Below are positions 26,215 through 35,864 of a stretch of 64,000 bases of DNA, one piece after another. How positions within the stretch are numbered: position 1 is the stretch's first letter; every line of letters starts with the position of its first letter. The notes beneath the pieces were generated by a model. That model did no database searches. It was not told the DNA's origin and saw only the letters and a program-made list of their open reading frames with translations. This DNA is from [Synechococcus] sp. NIES-970 (GTDB lineage: Bacteria; Cyanobacteriota; Cyanobacteriia; Cyanobacteriales; MRBY01). The DNA lies in assembly GCA_002356215.1 (NCBI GenBank), contig AP017959.1:1116001-1180000 (forward strand), read 5' to 3'. A program made the position numbers and the translations under genes.

Positions 26215-28743
26215 CTAAAAGTCAGTGAGGTCACCACTCTGCTCCCGTTCAATGAACGCTTGCACCTTGTGGCGGTAGTCCCGCAGGGATTCTTCTACCC
26301 ACTCGCGGCTATCGCTATTGGCATAAATGTGAACCAGGGGCTCCCCGGCATCGGGTAGCACCAAAACCCAATTATCGGAGACTGGATCGATAATCTTCAC
26401 GCCGTCAATGAGCTCCAGGCGATCGCTAGCGTGGATTTCTACCAGATGGCGCATTAAGGAACCCTTGATCCGCCATGGACAACGAATGGTGTAAGACTTA
26501 TGGAAAACCATGGGCAATTCGGCCCGGATTTGTCCCAGCGATCGCTCTTGAATCGTGAGCATTTCGATCAATTTGGCGATCGTAAACATCGCATCAAAGC
26601 CCGGGTGCAATTCTGGAAAAATAAAGCCCATATCACCGCTCCCCCCCAGCACCACATTGGGATTATTACGGCAGGCCTCCATCAGGGCAGTGGGATTTGC
26701 CTTCGTGCGGATCACGTGACCATCGTGGCGGCGGGCAATTTGCTCGATGGCACTAGAGGCGTAAACTGGCACGACCACCGAGCCCCGGGGCCTGGCCATC
26801 AGTAAGATGCTGACCAGCAGGGCCGTTAGACGCTCCCCCTGGATTGACAAACCAGACTCATCTACCAAGGTGAGCTGTTCACCATTCGCCGCCACCTGTA
26901 CCCCCATGCTCGCTCCCAGTGCTTCCACCACGTGGCCCAGTTGCAAGAGGAGCGATTCTTTCTCCGGGCCGACCGGGGAGCTTTGTTTTAAGCTGGCATT
27001 TAACACCACGGCATCGCAGCCAAATTTATTCAATAAAGTTGGGAGAACAGCCCCCGATACGGCATAGGCATAGTCAATTACCACCTTTGAGCCGCTGTGG
27101 GTGAGGGCGCCAACATTGAGATGATCTTCAAAGCGTTGGCTATATTGTTCAATGATCTGGGCCGGATAGGACATTTCGCCGATTTCGGCGATCGCCACCC
27201 GGCGGAGGTCATCTTTAAAATAAGCTCCTTCAATTTTTTTTTCTTTGGCCTTAGAAATATTGATCCCCTGGCTATCAAGGAATTCAATCAGGAGGTGATC
27301 CGAGCGCTCTGGGTGGAGGCGCACATGGATACTTCCTTCTACGTCAAAAATGCTGGTCATGGTGCGGGCAATGGGAATAGCCGTTGCCTGGAGATTTTGC
27401 ACACAGACCCCCGCTGACATTAAACCCGCAATCAAAGAGCGGCTCACCATCCGCGACACACTGCGCTGGTCGCGGGAGACAATCACCATGGAACCTGTTT
27501 TAAGAGTCGAGCCATAGGCGGCCCCAAGCTTCACAGCGAATTCTGGGGTAATGTCAATATTCGCCAGGCCCGAAACCCCCCGCTGACCGAAGAGATTCCT
27601 TTGGGCGGTGCTGCCCCAAATAAGGTTGATATTAACGATCGCCCCGGCTTCAATACGTTTATTGGGCCAAATCCTTACTCCTGTGCCAATGTGGGCTTCT
27701 TCTTCGACGGTAGAAAGCGCACCCACCACCGCCCCTTCAAGGATATGGGCGCGGCGATCAATGCGGCTGCCTCGGACGACGGTACAGGCCCGGAGTTGGA
27801 CTTCTTCCCCCAGGGTGACCCCATTCCAGAGGATCGGCCGCTTCAGGTCCGAGTCCGCCCCCACGGTGACGTTATCACCAATCACTGTGCCTGGTTCGAT
27901 CTGAACCCTGGCCCCAATGCGACAGTTGTCACCAATCATCGCGGGGGGATGAATTTGGGCACTGTCATCAATAAAGGTATTGTGACCAATCCAAATGCCT
28001 GGCGATCGCTCTTCATAGGAATATTGCACCTGGACTTTGCGGGCAAGGGCATCATACTGAGCTTTGCGATAGGCATCCAGGTGACCGACATCACACCAAT
28101 AGCCCTCGGCCACATAGCCATACATCAATTCGCCCCGGTCAAGCAGGAGCGGAAAAAGATCCTTAGAAAAATCCGACTCCTCCTGGGCAGGTAGATACTG
28201 TAAAACTTCCGGCTCCAGGATGTATGTCCCTGTGTTGACCGTATCAGAAAAAATTTCGCTGGTGGAGGGTTTTTCTAAAAAACGGCAAATGCGCCCCCCT
28301 TCGTCGGTGATCACAACGCCAAATTCCACGGGGTTGGGAACACGGGTTAAAACCAGGGTTGCCTTTGATCCTTTTTCTTTGTGGAAGGCGATCGCCGCCG
28401 AGAGGTCAAAATCTGTGACACTATCACCACTGATCACCACAAAGGTTTCAGTCAGTAGTTCTTCGATATTTTTCACACAGCCAGCCGTACCGAGGGGATG
28501 GTCTTCTTCGACGGCATAGTGCATCTTGACCCCAAAATCACGACCATCTTGAAAATAATCCCGCATCACATCGGGCACATAATGGAGGGTTGCGATCACT
28601 TCTGTGATGTTATGGCGCTTGAGCAGATTGAGGATATGTTCGGCAATGGGGCGGTTTAACACGGGCACCATCGGCTTCGGTAAATCGCAGGTCAGGGGCC
28701 GCAACCTCGTCCCCGATCCCCCTGCCATCAAGACTGCACGCAT
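26215..28743 (-). CDS. Nucleotidyltransferase fused to a phosphomannomutase-like domain
   Basis: An 842-residue fusion. Residues 1-230 are a sugar-phosphate nucleotidyltransferase (MRAVLMAGGSGTRLRPLT signature, LPKPMVPV, VISGDSVTDFD, GYWCDVGHLDAY). About 250-370 are left-handed beta-helix hexapeptide repeats. About 385-835 follow the phosphoglucomutase/phosphomannomutase fold. Such proteins are usually annotated mannose-1-phosphate guanylyltransferase, supplying GDP-mannose or a related sugar nucleotide for glycans. Odd: the mutase signatures are degraded. The active-serine loop (normally TASHNP) reads HVRLHPE near 473-479, the metal loop (DGDADR) reads AANGEQ, and the phosphate loop (SGTEP) reads DAGEP. 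So the last domain is probably not a working mutase. The substrate is uncertain. Confidence 0.85.
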   Translation of the reverse strand: MRAVLMAGGSGTRLRPLTCDLPKPMVPVLNRPIAEHILNLLKRHNITEVIATLHYVPDVMRDYFQDGRDFGVKMHYAVEEDHPLGTAGCVKNIEELLTETFVVISGDSVTDFDLSAAIAFHKEKGSKATLVLTRVPNPVEFGVVITDEGGRICRFLEKPSTSEIFSDTVNTGTYILEPEVLQYLPAQEESDFSKDLFPLLLDRGELMYGYVAEGYWCDVGHLDAYRKAQYDALARKVQVQYSYEERSPGIWIGHNTFIDDSAQIHPPAMIGDNCRIGARVQIEPGTVIGDNVTVGADSDLKRPILWNGVTLGEEVQLRACTVVRGSRIDRRAHILEGAVVGALSTVEEEAHIGTGVRIWPNKRIEAGAIVNINLIWGSTAQRNLFGQRGVSGLANIDITPEFAVKLGAAYGSTLKTGSMVIVSRDQRSVSRMVSRSLIAGLMSAGVCVQNLQATAIPIARTMTSIFDVEGSIHVRLHPERSDHLLIEFLDSQGINISKAKEKKIEGAYFKDDLRRVAIAEIGEMSYPAQIIEQYSQRFEDHLNVGALTHSGSKVVIDYAYAVSGAVLPTLLNKFGCDAVVLNASLKQSSPVGPEKESLLLQLGHVVEALGASMGVQVAANGEQLTLVDESGLSIQGERLTALLVSILLMARPRGSVVVPVYASSAIEQIARRHDGHVIRTKANPTALMEACRNNPNVVLGGSGDMGFIFPELHPGFDAMFTIAKLIEMLTIQERSLGQIRAELPMVFHKSYTIRCPWRIKGSLMRHLVEIHASDRLELIDGVKIIDPVSDNWVLVLPDAGEPLVHIYANSDSREWVEESLRDYRHKVQAFIEREQSGDLTDF

Positions 28744-28921
28744 AAAAAATCTCCGCTCTCTACCACAACATCAAAAGTATTGATCAGGCCCATTTCGTAA
28801 GTAATGGCTCAGGCCATGTCCTTGGCTATCTACCTGGCATTGTATTGTGCGGGGCTTGGTTTGATGATGATACTTGTGGAAGCGGTGACAATCCTTAAAA
28901 TTCAAGGGGAGCAGAAAGCAT

Positions 28922-28962
28922 CTAAAAAACAACAAAACCCCACCCGGAGGTGAGGTTTTGTT
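28922..28962 (-). terminator. Terminator of tRNA-fMet
   Basis: Read on the minus strand just after the tRNA, AACAAAACC...CACC pairs with GGTG...GGTTTTGTT around a 4-base loop, followed by a T-rich run (28922-28930). It is a strong intrinsic terminator. Confidence 0.75.
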
Positions 28963-28976
28963 TCTGAATTTCGATT

Positions 28977-29053
<77 letters not shown>

Positions 29054-29232
29054 GCGCTTTTACTAGCATAGAACCTTATTCGGGAAATGACAACCCCCTA
29101 GGTCAGATTTTTTGGGCAATGGAAGTATTTCGAGGGGTCTGGGGTGGAAAAAAGAAAATCCGGGGAAGGCGATCGCCTAAAATAAAAACGCAGATTTTTT
29201 TGCTGATTTCCTCACAATTCCTGGCATCCCCC

Positions 29233-30111
29233 ATGAGCCAAGCCGATCCCCAAGCCTCCCTTGTCCGCCTCAAACAAGCCCTTGCCCAGTTGCAGCAGGT
29301 GGTGAGCAATCTCGAAGCTGATCCCACCGAGATTCCAGCGGCAGCTCTGGACATCCTCAGCAACGACACAGAAAGTTTAATTCAGCAACTACAGCGGGAA
29401 CGGCCAGAAACGACTCCAGAAGTTATTACGCCTGTGGTAGAAGTTCCTGTCAACACGCCGGGGATTGAGGTACCTGTAACCCCCGTCCCCAAGGTGAAAC
29501 CCCGCCGCGTTGAGCCCGTGCCCCGGCGCCCCCGCCGTCAGCCCTGGTGGCAGCAACAGAAGATTTGGATCGGCGTTGCGACGGTGGCGATCGCCTTTAT
29601 TTTTATCTGGAAATTCACCATCCAAACGCCCCAAGTCAGCGAAGAAGTGGCCCAATCCCCCGGGACAGAGTCGACGGAGGAAGTCATCCCAGTCACACCC
29701 CAACCGGAAGCCCCGGCCCCTAAAGTCGCTCCAAACATCTCTGAACCCACCCCGACACCGCTTCCCAGTGCGGCATCACCTAAGCCCCTTACCCCGGAAC
29801 AGCGCTTGATTGCGGCGATCCAAAACCAGCTGGATGAGGTGACCCAACCCTATGGGGACAATATTGTGCGCAGCATCCAAGCTGATTTTGAGACAAACAC
29901 CCTGCGGATCACCGTGGGAGATGCCTGGTACTTACTGCGGGAAGGATTACAGGATCGTTTGGGCATGGATGTTTTGGAGTTGGCCCAACTGCTCGATTTC
30001 AAGAAAATGGTGGTGGAAGATTTGGCCGGGAATTTTGTTGCTCGTAATCCAGTGGTGGGCGATCGCCTAGTGATTGTGCGCCGTTACCAAGACTTTCAGG
30101 GCGATAGTTAA
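29233..30111 (+). CDS. Single-pass membrane protein of unknown function
   Basis: The preferred start is the ATG at 29233 (MSQADPQASLVRLK), giving 292 residues; the longer reading runs back into the tRNA. It has an N-terminal amphipathic helical region (about 10-55), a proline/valine-rich basic linker (about 60-110), one membrane helix WIGVATVAIAFIFIWKFTI at about 115-133, then a second Pro/Thr/Glu-rich linker, and a conserved C-terminal domain (about 190-290, LIAAIQNQLDEVTQ, VVGDRLVIVRRY). The C-terminal domain probably lies in the periplasm or lumen. I do not recognise a named family. The next gene starts 82 bp downstream. Confidence 0.65.
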   Translation: MSQADPQASLVRLKQALAQLQQVVSNLEADPTEIPAAALDILSNDTESLIQQLQRERPETTPEVITPVVEVPVNTPGIEVPVTPVPKVKPRRVEPVPRRPRRQPWWQQQKIWIGVATVAIAFIFIWKFTIQTPQVSEEVAQSPGTESTEEVIPVTPQPEAPAPKVAPNISEPTPTPLPSAASPKPLTPEQRLIAAIQNQLDEVTQPYGDNIVRSIQADFETNTLRITVGDAWYLLREGLQDRLGMDVLELAQLLDFKKMVVEDLAGNFVARNPVVGDRLVIVRRYQDFQGDS

Positions 30112-30193
30112 GCTCGGTTTTCAGCAGTGCGATCGCCTCCCAAACCCGTTAAGATGGGGGCAACAGTGGACTGATTTGGGGTACAACCAGACC

Positions 30194-31381
30194 ATGACAG
30201 CGGGAATGAGCAAACAAGGTAAAGTATCGATTCGACCAGTACAATATCGAGATTTAGCGGCGATCGCCAACTTTGCGACCGAAGCAGAACTCGATGGGAC
30301 TTCCCCCCTAGACATTACCTTGGCGGATCACCTAGAAAACACGAAAAATTTCTATGGCCTCGTTAAGCTCCTGAGTATTTTCCCGAATCCACGCCAATAT
30401 AGCTTCCATGGCTATGTGATTGAGGTGGATAGCCGCTTAGTCGGCTTTGTGAAAATTTCCCCCTTCAACTCCTCCCAGAGCACCTGGCGCGTTGAGCAGG
30501 TGATTGTTGACCCAAGCTTTCCAAAATTGCAATACCATGGCGCAGCCCGGGATCCTGGCTCGGCCCTACTCCGATACTGCTTTGACCATGTGGTGGAAGC
30601 CCGTAACTGGGTGCTGGAAGTCAATGTAAACGCCCAACAGACCCTCAGTCTCTACCGCCAAAATGGGTTTCAGCCCCTCGCTAATCTCACCTATTGGGCG
30701 ATCGCCCCAGAAATCCTCGGTGAATTGGCCCTCCAGGAACCGGCCCTCCCGAACCTGATGCCCGTGGGCAATGCCGATGCCCGCTTGCTTTACCAACTCG
30801 ATACCGCCTCCATGCCACCGATGCTCCGGCAGGTGTTTGACCGCCATGTCCAGGACTTCAAAAGCGACCCCCTCAGTAATCTGGTCTGCCGCGTACAGCA
30901 TTGGACCCAGCATGTAGATGCAGTGGAAGGGTATGTGTTTGAGCCCCAACGGAAGGCAGCGATCGGCTATTTTGCAGTGCAACTGGCTAAACAAGACCAC
31001 AAACCCCACCATGGCCGCCTCACGGTACACCCGGCCTACACTTGGCTCTACCCGGAATTGATGATCAAAATGGCCCAGATTGCCCAAATTCGCCCCGAGC
31101 AGCCTCTTTTGACCACCTCCACAGATTACCAGCCGGAACGGGAGGAATTTTTTGAGACGGTGGGTGCTTCCCCCATGGAACATACTCTCTTGATGTCCCG
31201 CTCGGTGTGGCACAAGGTGCGCGAGTCCCAGCCCTTTGAAGCACTACAATTGTCAGGGGTGCTCCAGGGATTGCAACCGATGCGATCGCCGATTCCCAGT
31301 CGGATCAATTGGTTTAAAAATCACCCAAGCCTAAAACTGCCGAAGGAGCACCACCAGCAGGATTTTTCCCCGGAAAATTAG
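30194..31381 (+). CDS. GNAT-type acetyltransferase
   Basis: The preferred ATG at 30194 (or 30206) gives 395 (or 391) residues. The first ~165 residues are a GNAT fold: VSIRPVQYRDLAAIANFA, then strand VIVDPSFPKL with AARDPGSALLRYCF as the acetyl-CoA-binding helix region and VLEVNVNAQQTLSLYRQNGF near 138-157. The remaining ~230 residues have no clear motif and may be a second, degenerate GNAT-like unit. The substrate is unknown. ruvX follows by 31 bp, so they may be co-transcribed. Confidence 0.75.
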   Translation: MTAGMSKQGKVSIRPVQYRDLAAIANFATEAELDGTSPLDITLADHLENTKNFYGLVKLLSIFPNPRQYSFHGYVIEVDSRLVGFVKISPFNSSQSTWRVEQVIVDPSFPKLQYHGAARDPGSALLRYCFDHVVEARNWVLEVNVNAQQTLSLYRQNGFQPLANLTYWAIAPEILGELALQEPALPNLMPVGNADARLLYQLDTASMPPMLRQVFDRHVQDFKSDPLSNLVCRVQHWTQHVDAVEGYVFEPQRKAAIGYFAVQLAKQDHKPHHGRLTVHPAYTWLYPELMIKMAQIAQIRPEQPLLTTSTDYQPEREEFFETVGASPMEHTLLMSRSVWHKVRESQPFEALQLSGVLQGLQPMRSPIPSRINWFKNHPSLKLPKEHHQQDFSPEN

Positions 31382-31412
31382 TAAGTGTTTTGAGTATTTT
31401 TAGGATCAAGCA

Positions 31413-31847
31413 ATGACGACGGTGGCAGCCCTAGGCCTGGATATTGGCCGCAAACGAATTGGGGTGGCGGGATGCGATCGCCTGGGTCTTTTGGCGACGG
31501 CCCTAACCACCATTGAACGCACTACCCTCGAAGAAGATCTGGCAGCCATTGGCCATTGGGTAGAACAGCGCCAGATTGAAATTCTCGTGGTCGGCTTGCC
31601 TTACGCGATGGATGGCACCATAGGGAAACAGGCCAAACATACCCAAAAGTTTGCCCGCAAGCTAGAAGCGGCTTTCAATCTGCCCTTGGCCTATGTGGAT
31701 GAACGGTTGACCTCTGTGGAGGCCGAAACTCAACTCAAGGCCGCCAAGCAATACGATCGCCAGCAAAAAGGTCTAGTTGATCAGCGGGCCGCCCAAATTA
31801 TCCTCCAGCAGTGGCTCGAAGCCCGTCGGGTTGCCGTAATGCCCTAG
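31413..31847 (+). CDS. ruvX: Putative Holliday junction resolvase RuvX/YqgF
   Basis: A 144-residue RNase H-fold protein of the YqgF/RuvX family, which takes part in pre-16S rRNA 5'-end processing and may also act on DNA junctions. Key residues are in ALGLDIGRKRIGVAG (acidic site near residue 9), VGLPYAMDGTIGKQA near 61-75 and YVDERLTSVEAE near 95-106, with a final DQRAAQIILQQWL near 122-134. Length normal. Its stop codon overlaps the stop of the convergent gene in the 4-nt palindrome CTAG. Confidence 0.93.
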   Translation: MTTVAALGLDIGRKRIGVAGCDRLGLLATALTTIERTTLEEDLAAIGHWVEQRQIEILVVGLPYAMDGTIGKQAKHTQKFARKLEAAFNLPLAYVDERLTSVEAETQLKAAKQYDRQQKGLVDQRAAQIILQQWLEARRVAVMP

Positions 31848-32293
31848 GCGACAGAATCCGCATCATCGGCAACACTGGGGGCAAATAACTCAAAGGCTCT
31901 CTGGGAAAAACGCTGCAGGCGATCGCACACATCCTGGGCCGGTTGATAATTTCCTACCAGTTGCCACTGGGCGATCGTTGAGAGGCGCCACGCTTCCCCT
32001 TCGTGGTTAAAACCCGCCGTTTCGATACCAATAAATTTTTGTACTTGGTCCGCAGGATCAGTAAAAAAGCGAATTTGCACCAACATACTCCGGCCCTGGA
32101 ACCGGGGACTCCAGCCCGGTAGGTGAAACCCGATATCAATGGAATCTGGGTCGACCCATTCGCGCGTTTCTGGGTCATTGCGCCAGGGCTTGAGGTCGGC
32201 CCGCGCATCGGGAAACTCCGCCCGGAATAAATTCACCACCGAGGCGATTTTTGTGGCGAGATCAACCCCCAAAGCCCGTTCTGATGCGTTCAT
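31844..32293 (-). CDS. Conserved hypothetical protein
   Basis: With the ATG at 32293 (MNASERALGVDL) this is a 149-residue soluble protein; ten residues of upstream reading are basic and probably not translated. Visible elements are VVNLFRAEFPDARADLKPW, a beta stretch IDIGFHLPGWSPRF, and WRLSTIAQWQLVGNY. I do not recognise a named domain. It is tail-to-tail with ruvX with a 4-base shared stop, and lies 122 bp downstream of hflX on the same strand, so it could be read through from hflX. Confidence 0.65.
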   Translation of the reverse strand: MNASERALGVDLATKIASVVNLFRAEFPDARADLKPWRNDPETREWVDPDSIDIGFHLPGWSPRFQGRSMLVQIRFFTDPADQVQKFIGIETAGFNHEGEAWRLSTIAQWQLVGNYQPAQDVCDRLQRFSQRAFELFAPSVADDADSVA

Positions 32294-32415
32294 CTTCCAC
32301 CTCCTCCGCAAGATACGCTGCACATCCCTATAGCTTAACGATTTGCCGCCTAAACAAAGAGTATCAATCGCTGTTTCTTGAAAATCATTGGATGATCATA
32401 CTGAGATGCTCTGAC

Positions 32416-34140
32416 TTATAACTGTTTTAGCATTTGGGCCAGCCGTTGACGGAGGGTTTCAAAGCCGAGGCGATCGCTGGCGGAAATGTAGACAGCGTTG
32501 GGATGGAGTAATTTCGCATCCTGGAGCGCCTCGCTAGAAACTTGATCAAGTTTGTTGAAAACCAGGAGCGCCTGGGCGGGCATAATCGGCATATCGGCGA
32601 GGATTTTTTCCACCGATGTCAATTGGTGTCGCCAGGCCGGGTGGGACAAATCCACCACATGGATTAAGGCATCCGCTTCGGTCACTTCCTCTAGGGTTGC
32701 CCGGAACGCATCCACTAACGCCGGCGGGAGCTCATGGATAAACCCCACCGTATCTGTGAGTAAAATCGTTTGGGTTGCGTGGTTTTCATCGGTTAAAGTG
32801 AGGCGTCGCGTCGTCGGATCAAGGGTGGCAAACAGTTGGTCAGCGGCATAAACTTCCGCATTGGTGAGGGCATTGATCAGGGTCGATTTTCCTGCATTGG
32901 TATAGCCCACAATGGCAAAGGTCGGTACATCCTGCCGTTGCCGTTGACTGCGCATCCGGGAGCGATGGGCCTGGAGTTGATCCACTTCCTTTTGGAGGCG
33001 ACTAAGGCGGCTTTGGATCGTGCGCCGCTCTGTTTCTAGCTTCGTTTCTCCAGGCCCCCTCGTACCAATGCCACCCCCCAGGCGGGACATGGCCTGACCC
33101 CGACCTACGAGACGCGGCAACATGTATTCCAGTTGGGCCAATTCTACCTGTAACTTTCCAGCCTGGGATTGGGCCCGTTGAGCAAAGATATCCAGAATGA
33201 CTTCCGTGCGATCGCAAACTTTTACGCCCAATTGCCGTTCAATGTTCCGTCCCTGGGCGGGGGATAAATCCTGATCAAAGACCACCAAATTTGCCCCGAG
33301 GGTTTGCACCTGGAGGGCGATTTCCTCCACCTTACCGGAGCCGACCAGGGTTTGCGGGTGGGGTTTGGCGCGTTTCTGCTCCATTTTTAAGAGCACCTCG
33401 CCGCCAGCGGTGTCTACGAGCCGCTCTAATTCTGTTAAGCCATCCTGAAAACGGCGATCGCCGATCCCTTCCGTTTGTAGCCCGACAAGAATCACCCGGT
33501 CATGGCCCGCTTCTACCCGTTGCGCTGTGAAGTCCCGCCGAAATTCTGCTTCGAGGTTTTCGACTAAATCCAGAAAATCCTGTTGGGCGATCGCCTCCAG
33601 GGATTGCGCCTCAGACACCTGCCAATAGGCGTGGGAAGGGTGATTTTGCGGCAGGAGATGGGACAGATAGACATTTTTTATATAGCCCACCGAGCCCCGC
33701 CCCCGTTGGGTAGAACCGCTCCCCGACAGGGTAAAGGTCACCAACGCATCCAATCTTTGCAACACCATCGATGTTAAACAAGCTTCATTGGGGGGATGAT
33801 CCTTCGGACTAGCCGTCAGACAGCGAATCCCTGATAACCGCTCCGCCCCGTAGCGGGGGAGTTCCAAGGGCGGAATTTGGGTTTCCCGGGGTGCGCCGAC
33901 CCCCACGCGAATCACCTTACCCCGGCGATTAAGATAAATCGACACAGGCTGATTGAGCTCGCTACTGATGGCGGCGATGCGCTGGGCCAGTTCCGGCGTT
34001 GTCAGGCGATCGCCCGGCACTGACTGCTGATAGAGTCGTTGCAGTTGCTTAAGTTGACTACTTTTGAGACCTTTGAGGTTACCGTGAATAGTATCGATGG
34101 GTGTAAGTCCTAGACTGGCGTGAGTAAAAGTTTTGAGCAA
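32416..34140 (-). CDS. hflX: GTPase HflX
   Basis: HflX is a ribosome-associated GTPase that splits stalled or stress-damaged ribosomes. The 574-residue protein is the long cyanobacterial type. An N-terminal ~190-residue extension precedes the HflX domain (LVGSGKVEEIALQ, VFDQDLSPAQGRNIE), a glycine-rich loop GRGQAMSRLGGGIGTRGPGE, a coiled coil, and the G domain with G1 GYTNAGKST, G3 DTVGFI and G4 NKLD. The start given is TTG at 34140; family similarity begins about residue 20 (HGNLKGLKSSQLKQ) with no ATG nearby, so the true start is uncertain by a few codons. Confidence 0.93.
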   Translation of the reverse strand: MLKTFTHASLGLTPIDTIHGNLKGLKSSQLKQLQRLYQQSVPGDRLTTPELAQRIAAISSELNQPVSIYLNRRGKVIRVGVGAPRETQIPPLELPRYGAERLSGIRCLTASPKDHPPNEACLTSMVLQRLDALVTFTLSGSGSTQRGRGSVGYIKNVYLSHLLPQNHPSHAYWQVSEAQSLEAIAQQDFLDLVENLEAEFRRDFTAQRVEAGHDRVILVGLQTEGIGDRRFQDGLTELERLVDTAGGEVLLKMEQKRAKPHPQTLVGSGKVEEIALQVQTLGANLVVFDQDLSPAQGRNIERQLGVKVCDRTEVILDIFAQRAQSQAGKLQVELAQLEYMLPRLVGRGQAMSRLGGGIGTRGPGETKLETERRTIQSRLSRLQKEVDQLQAHRSRMRSQRQRQDVPTFAIVGYTNAGKSTLINALTNAEVYAADQLFATLDPTTRRLTLTDENHATQTILLTDTVGFIHELPPALVDAFRATLEEVTEADALIHVVDLSHPAWRHQLTSVEKILADMPIMPAQALLVFNKLDQVSSEALQDAKLLHPNAVYISASDRLGFETLRQRLAQMLKQL

Positions 34141-34247
34141 GATCTTGAAACACCAAGGGATGATTAAGACCCGCCATAAAAGTCTGGCATCTGGATCAGC
34201 ATAAAAATAACAACTGATTTACCGCCAAGAAATCAATAGCCAAGTGG

Positions 34248-34820
34248 TTACTGATAGCGATCTAAGAGCGTTTGCAGACCCCCTTGGTAACCATCACCAA
34301 CGGCATTAAGACGCCATTCCCCAGCTTCATTGACGACTTCAGCCATCACCAGGGCTGTTTCCGTCGAAAAATGTTCCTGGAGAGAATACCGCAATACTTC
34401 ACCTTTCGTTTCTACATTGACCAAACGAACATAGGCATTTTGTACTTGGCCAAAATTTTGCCGACGGGTTTCCGCATCATAAATAGAAATAATGATGACG
34501 AGTTTTGCGACATTACTCGGGATTTTGCGGAAGTCAATAATAATGACTTCATCGTCACCGTCTCCAGCGCCAGTTCGATTGTCCCCCATTAATTTCACCG
34601 ATTGTTCGGGGTCGGGACTGGTCAAGTTATTGTAAAAAATGAAATGCTGGTCGGAGATGAGTTTGCCATTTGCCCCTAGCATAAAAATAGAAGCATCAAG
34701 GTCAAAATCTCCCCCAGAACCCTGTTTTACATCCCAACCTAAACCAATAAAAGCAGCAGTGAGACTGGGTGCGGCCTTCTTGAGGGAGATGCCTTGGCCT
34801 TTGTTTAGATTAATCGTCAT
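34248..34820 (-). CDS. TerD-family stress protein
   Basis: A 190-residue TerD-domain protein, a calcium-binding family linked to tellurite resistance and general stress. The N-terminus MTINLNKGQGISLKKAAPS and the segments GGDFDLDASIFML near 37-50, GAGDGDDEVIIIDF near 82-95 and YDAETRRQNFGQVQNAY near 113-130 are typical, the acidic groups being the likely Ca2+ sites. No other ter genes are nearby, so it is a stand-alone copy. The start codon is only 18 bp from the divergent lpxD start. Confidence 0.9.
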   Translation of the reverse strand: MTINLNKGQGISLKKAAPSLTAAFIGLGWDVKQGSGGDFDLDASIFMLGANGKLISDQHFIFYNNLTSPDPEQSVKLMGDNRTGAGDGDDEVIIIDFRKIPSNVAKLVIIISIYDAETRRQNFGQVQNAYVRLVNVETKGEVLRYSLQEHFSTETALVMAEVVNEAGEWRLNAVGDGYQGGLQTLLDRYQ

Positions 34821-34838
34821 TTTCTATCGATAAATTCA

Positions 34839-35864
34839 ATGAACGTTTCTGAATTAATTCAAGTTTTAACGCCTGATCTCATTATGGATCATTCCCTTGG
34901 GAGTGACCCGGAGATTGTTGGAGCGGCGGCGATCGACACAGCTAAGTCCCAAGAAATTAGCTATGTCGAAGGGGGAAAATTTGCCGCTAGGGTAGATACT
35001 ACCGAGGCTTCGGTGTTGATTTTACCGATAGATGAAGATTTGCAACAACGGGCCACAGAGCGGGGTATTGCTTGGATTAGTACAAAAGCTCCTCGTTTAC
35101 TGTTTGCGGCGGTGATCAAGGTTTTTTATCAGCCTTTTCGGCCTGCCCCAGGCATTCATCCCACAGCGGCGATTGATCCGTCAGTGCGGTTGGGAGTAGA
35201 TGTTTCGATTGGGGCCTATGTGGTGATTTATCCGGGGGTAGAAATTGGCGATCGCACCTGCATCATGGCCAATGCCGTGATTTATCCGGGGGTAAAAATT
35301 GGCGAAAATAGCTTATTGCATGCTAACTGCACGATCCATGAGCGAGCCGAAATTGGCGACAATTGTGTGATCCATAGCGGTGCCGTGATTGGTGCGGAAG
35401 GGTTTGGATTTGTACCGACACCCCAGGGCTGGTTCAAGATGGAACAGTCGGGCATCGTTGTCTTAGAAAATGGCGTGGAAATTGGCTGTAACAGTGCGGT
35501 CGATCGCCCAGCGGTGGGAGAAACGCGCATTAAAGCGAATACAAAACTGGATAATCTCGTCCATGTGGCCCATGGCTGCACCATCGGCTCAAATACTGCT
35601 TTAGCGGGTCAAGTGGGTTTAGCTGGCGGGGTAAAGGTCGGTAATAACGTCTTACTCGCGGGACAAGTAGGTGTTTCGAATCAAGCTGTGATCGGCGATG
35701 GAGCGATCATCAGTGCCCAGTCTGGGGTGGCTAATCGTGTGCCTGCCGGAGAAGTTTATTCCGGCACTCCGGCCATACCCCATGCGGTCTATCGCAAGGT
35801 TTCTGTTGTCCTCAAGCGTTTACCGGAGATGTATGACGCTTTCCGTAAGCTTAAAAAGAATTAG
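34839..35864 (+). CDS. lpxD: UDP-3-O-acylglucosamine N-acyltransferase
   Basis: LpxD adds the N-linked acyl chain to UDP-3-O-acyl-glucosamine in lipid A-type synthesis. The 341-residue protein has the N-terminal LpxD uridine-binding domain (about 1-100) and a left-handed beta-helix of hexapeptide repeats (about 105-310, e.g. IGAYVVIYPGVEIGD, IGAEGFGFVPTP). The catalytic histidine is in LVHVAHGCTIG near 242-252. Length normal. Its stop overlaps the stop of the convergent dihydrouridine synthase by 4 bases. The start is 18 bp from the divergent TerD gene. Confidence 0.93.
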   Translation: MNVSELIQVLTPDLIMDHSLGSDPEIVGAAAIDTAKSQEISYVEGGKFAARVDTTEASVLILPIDEDLQQRATERGIAWISTKAPRLLFAAVIKVFYQPFRPAPGIHPTAAIDPSVRLGVDVSIGAYVVIYPGVEIGDRTCIMANAVIYPGVKIGENSLLHANCTIHERAEIGDNCVIHSGAVIGAEGFGFVPTPQGWFKMEQSGIVVLENGVEIGCNSAVDRPAVGETRIKANTKLDNLVHVAHGCTIGSNTALAGQVGLAGGVKVGNNVLLAGQVGVSNQAVIGDGAIISAQSGVANRVPAGEVYSGTPAIPHAVYRKVSVVLKRLPEMYDAFRKLKKN

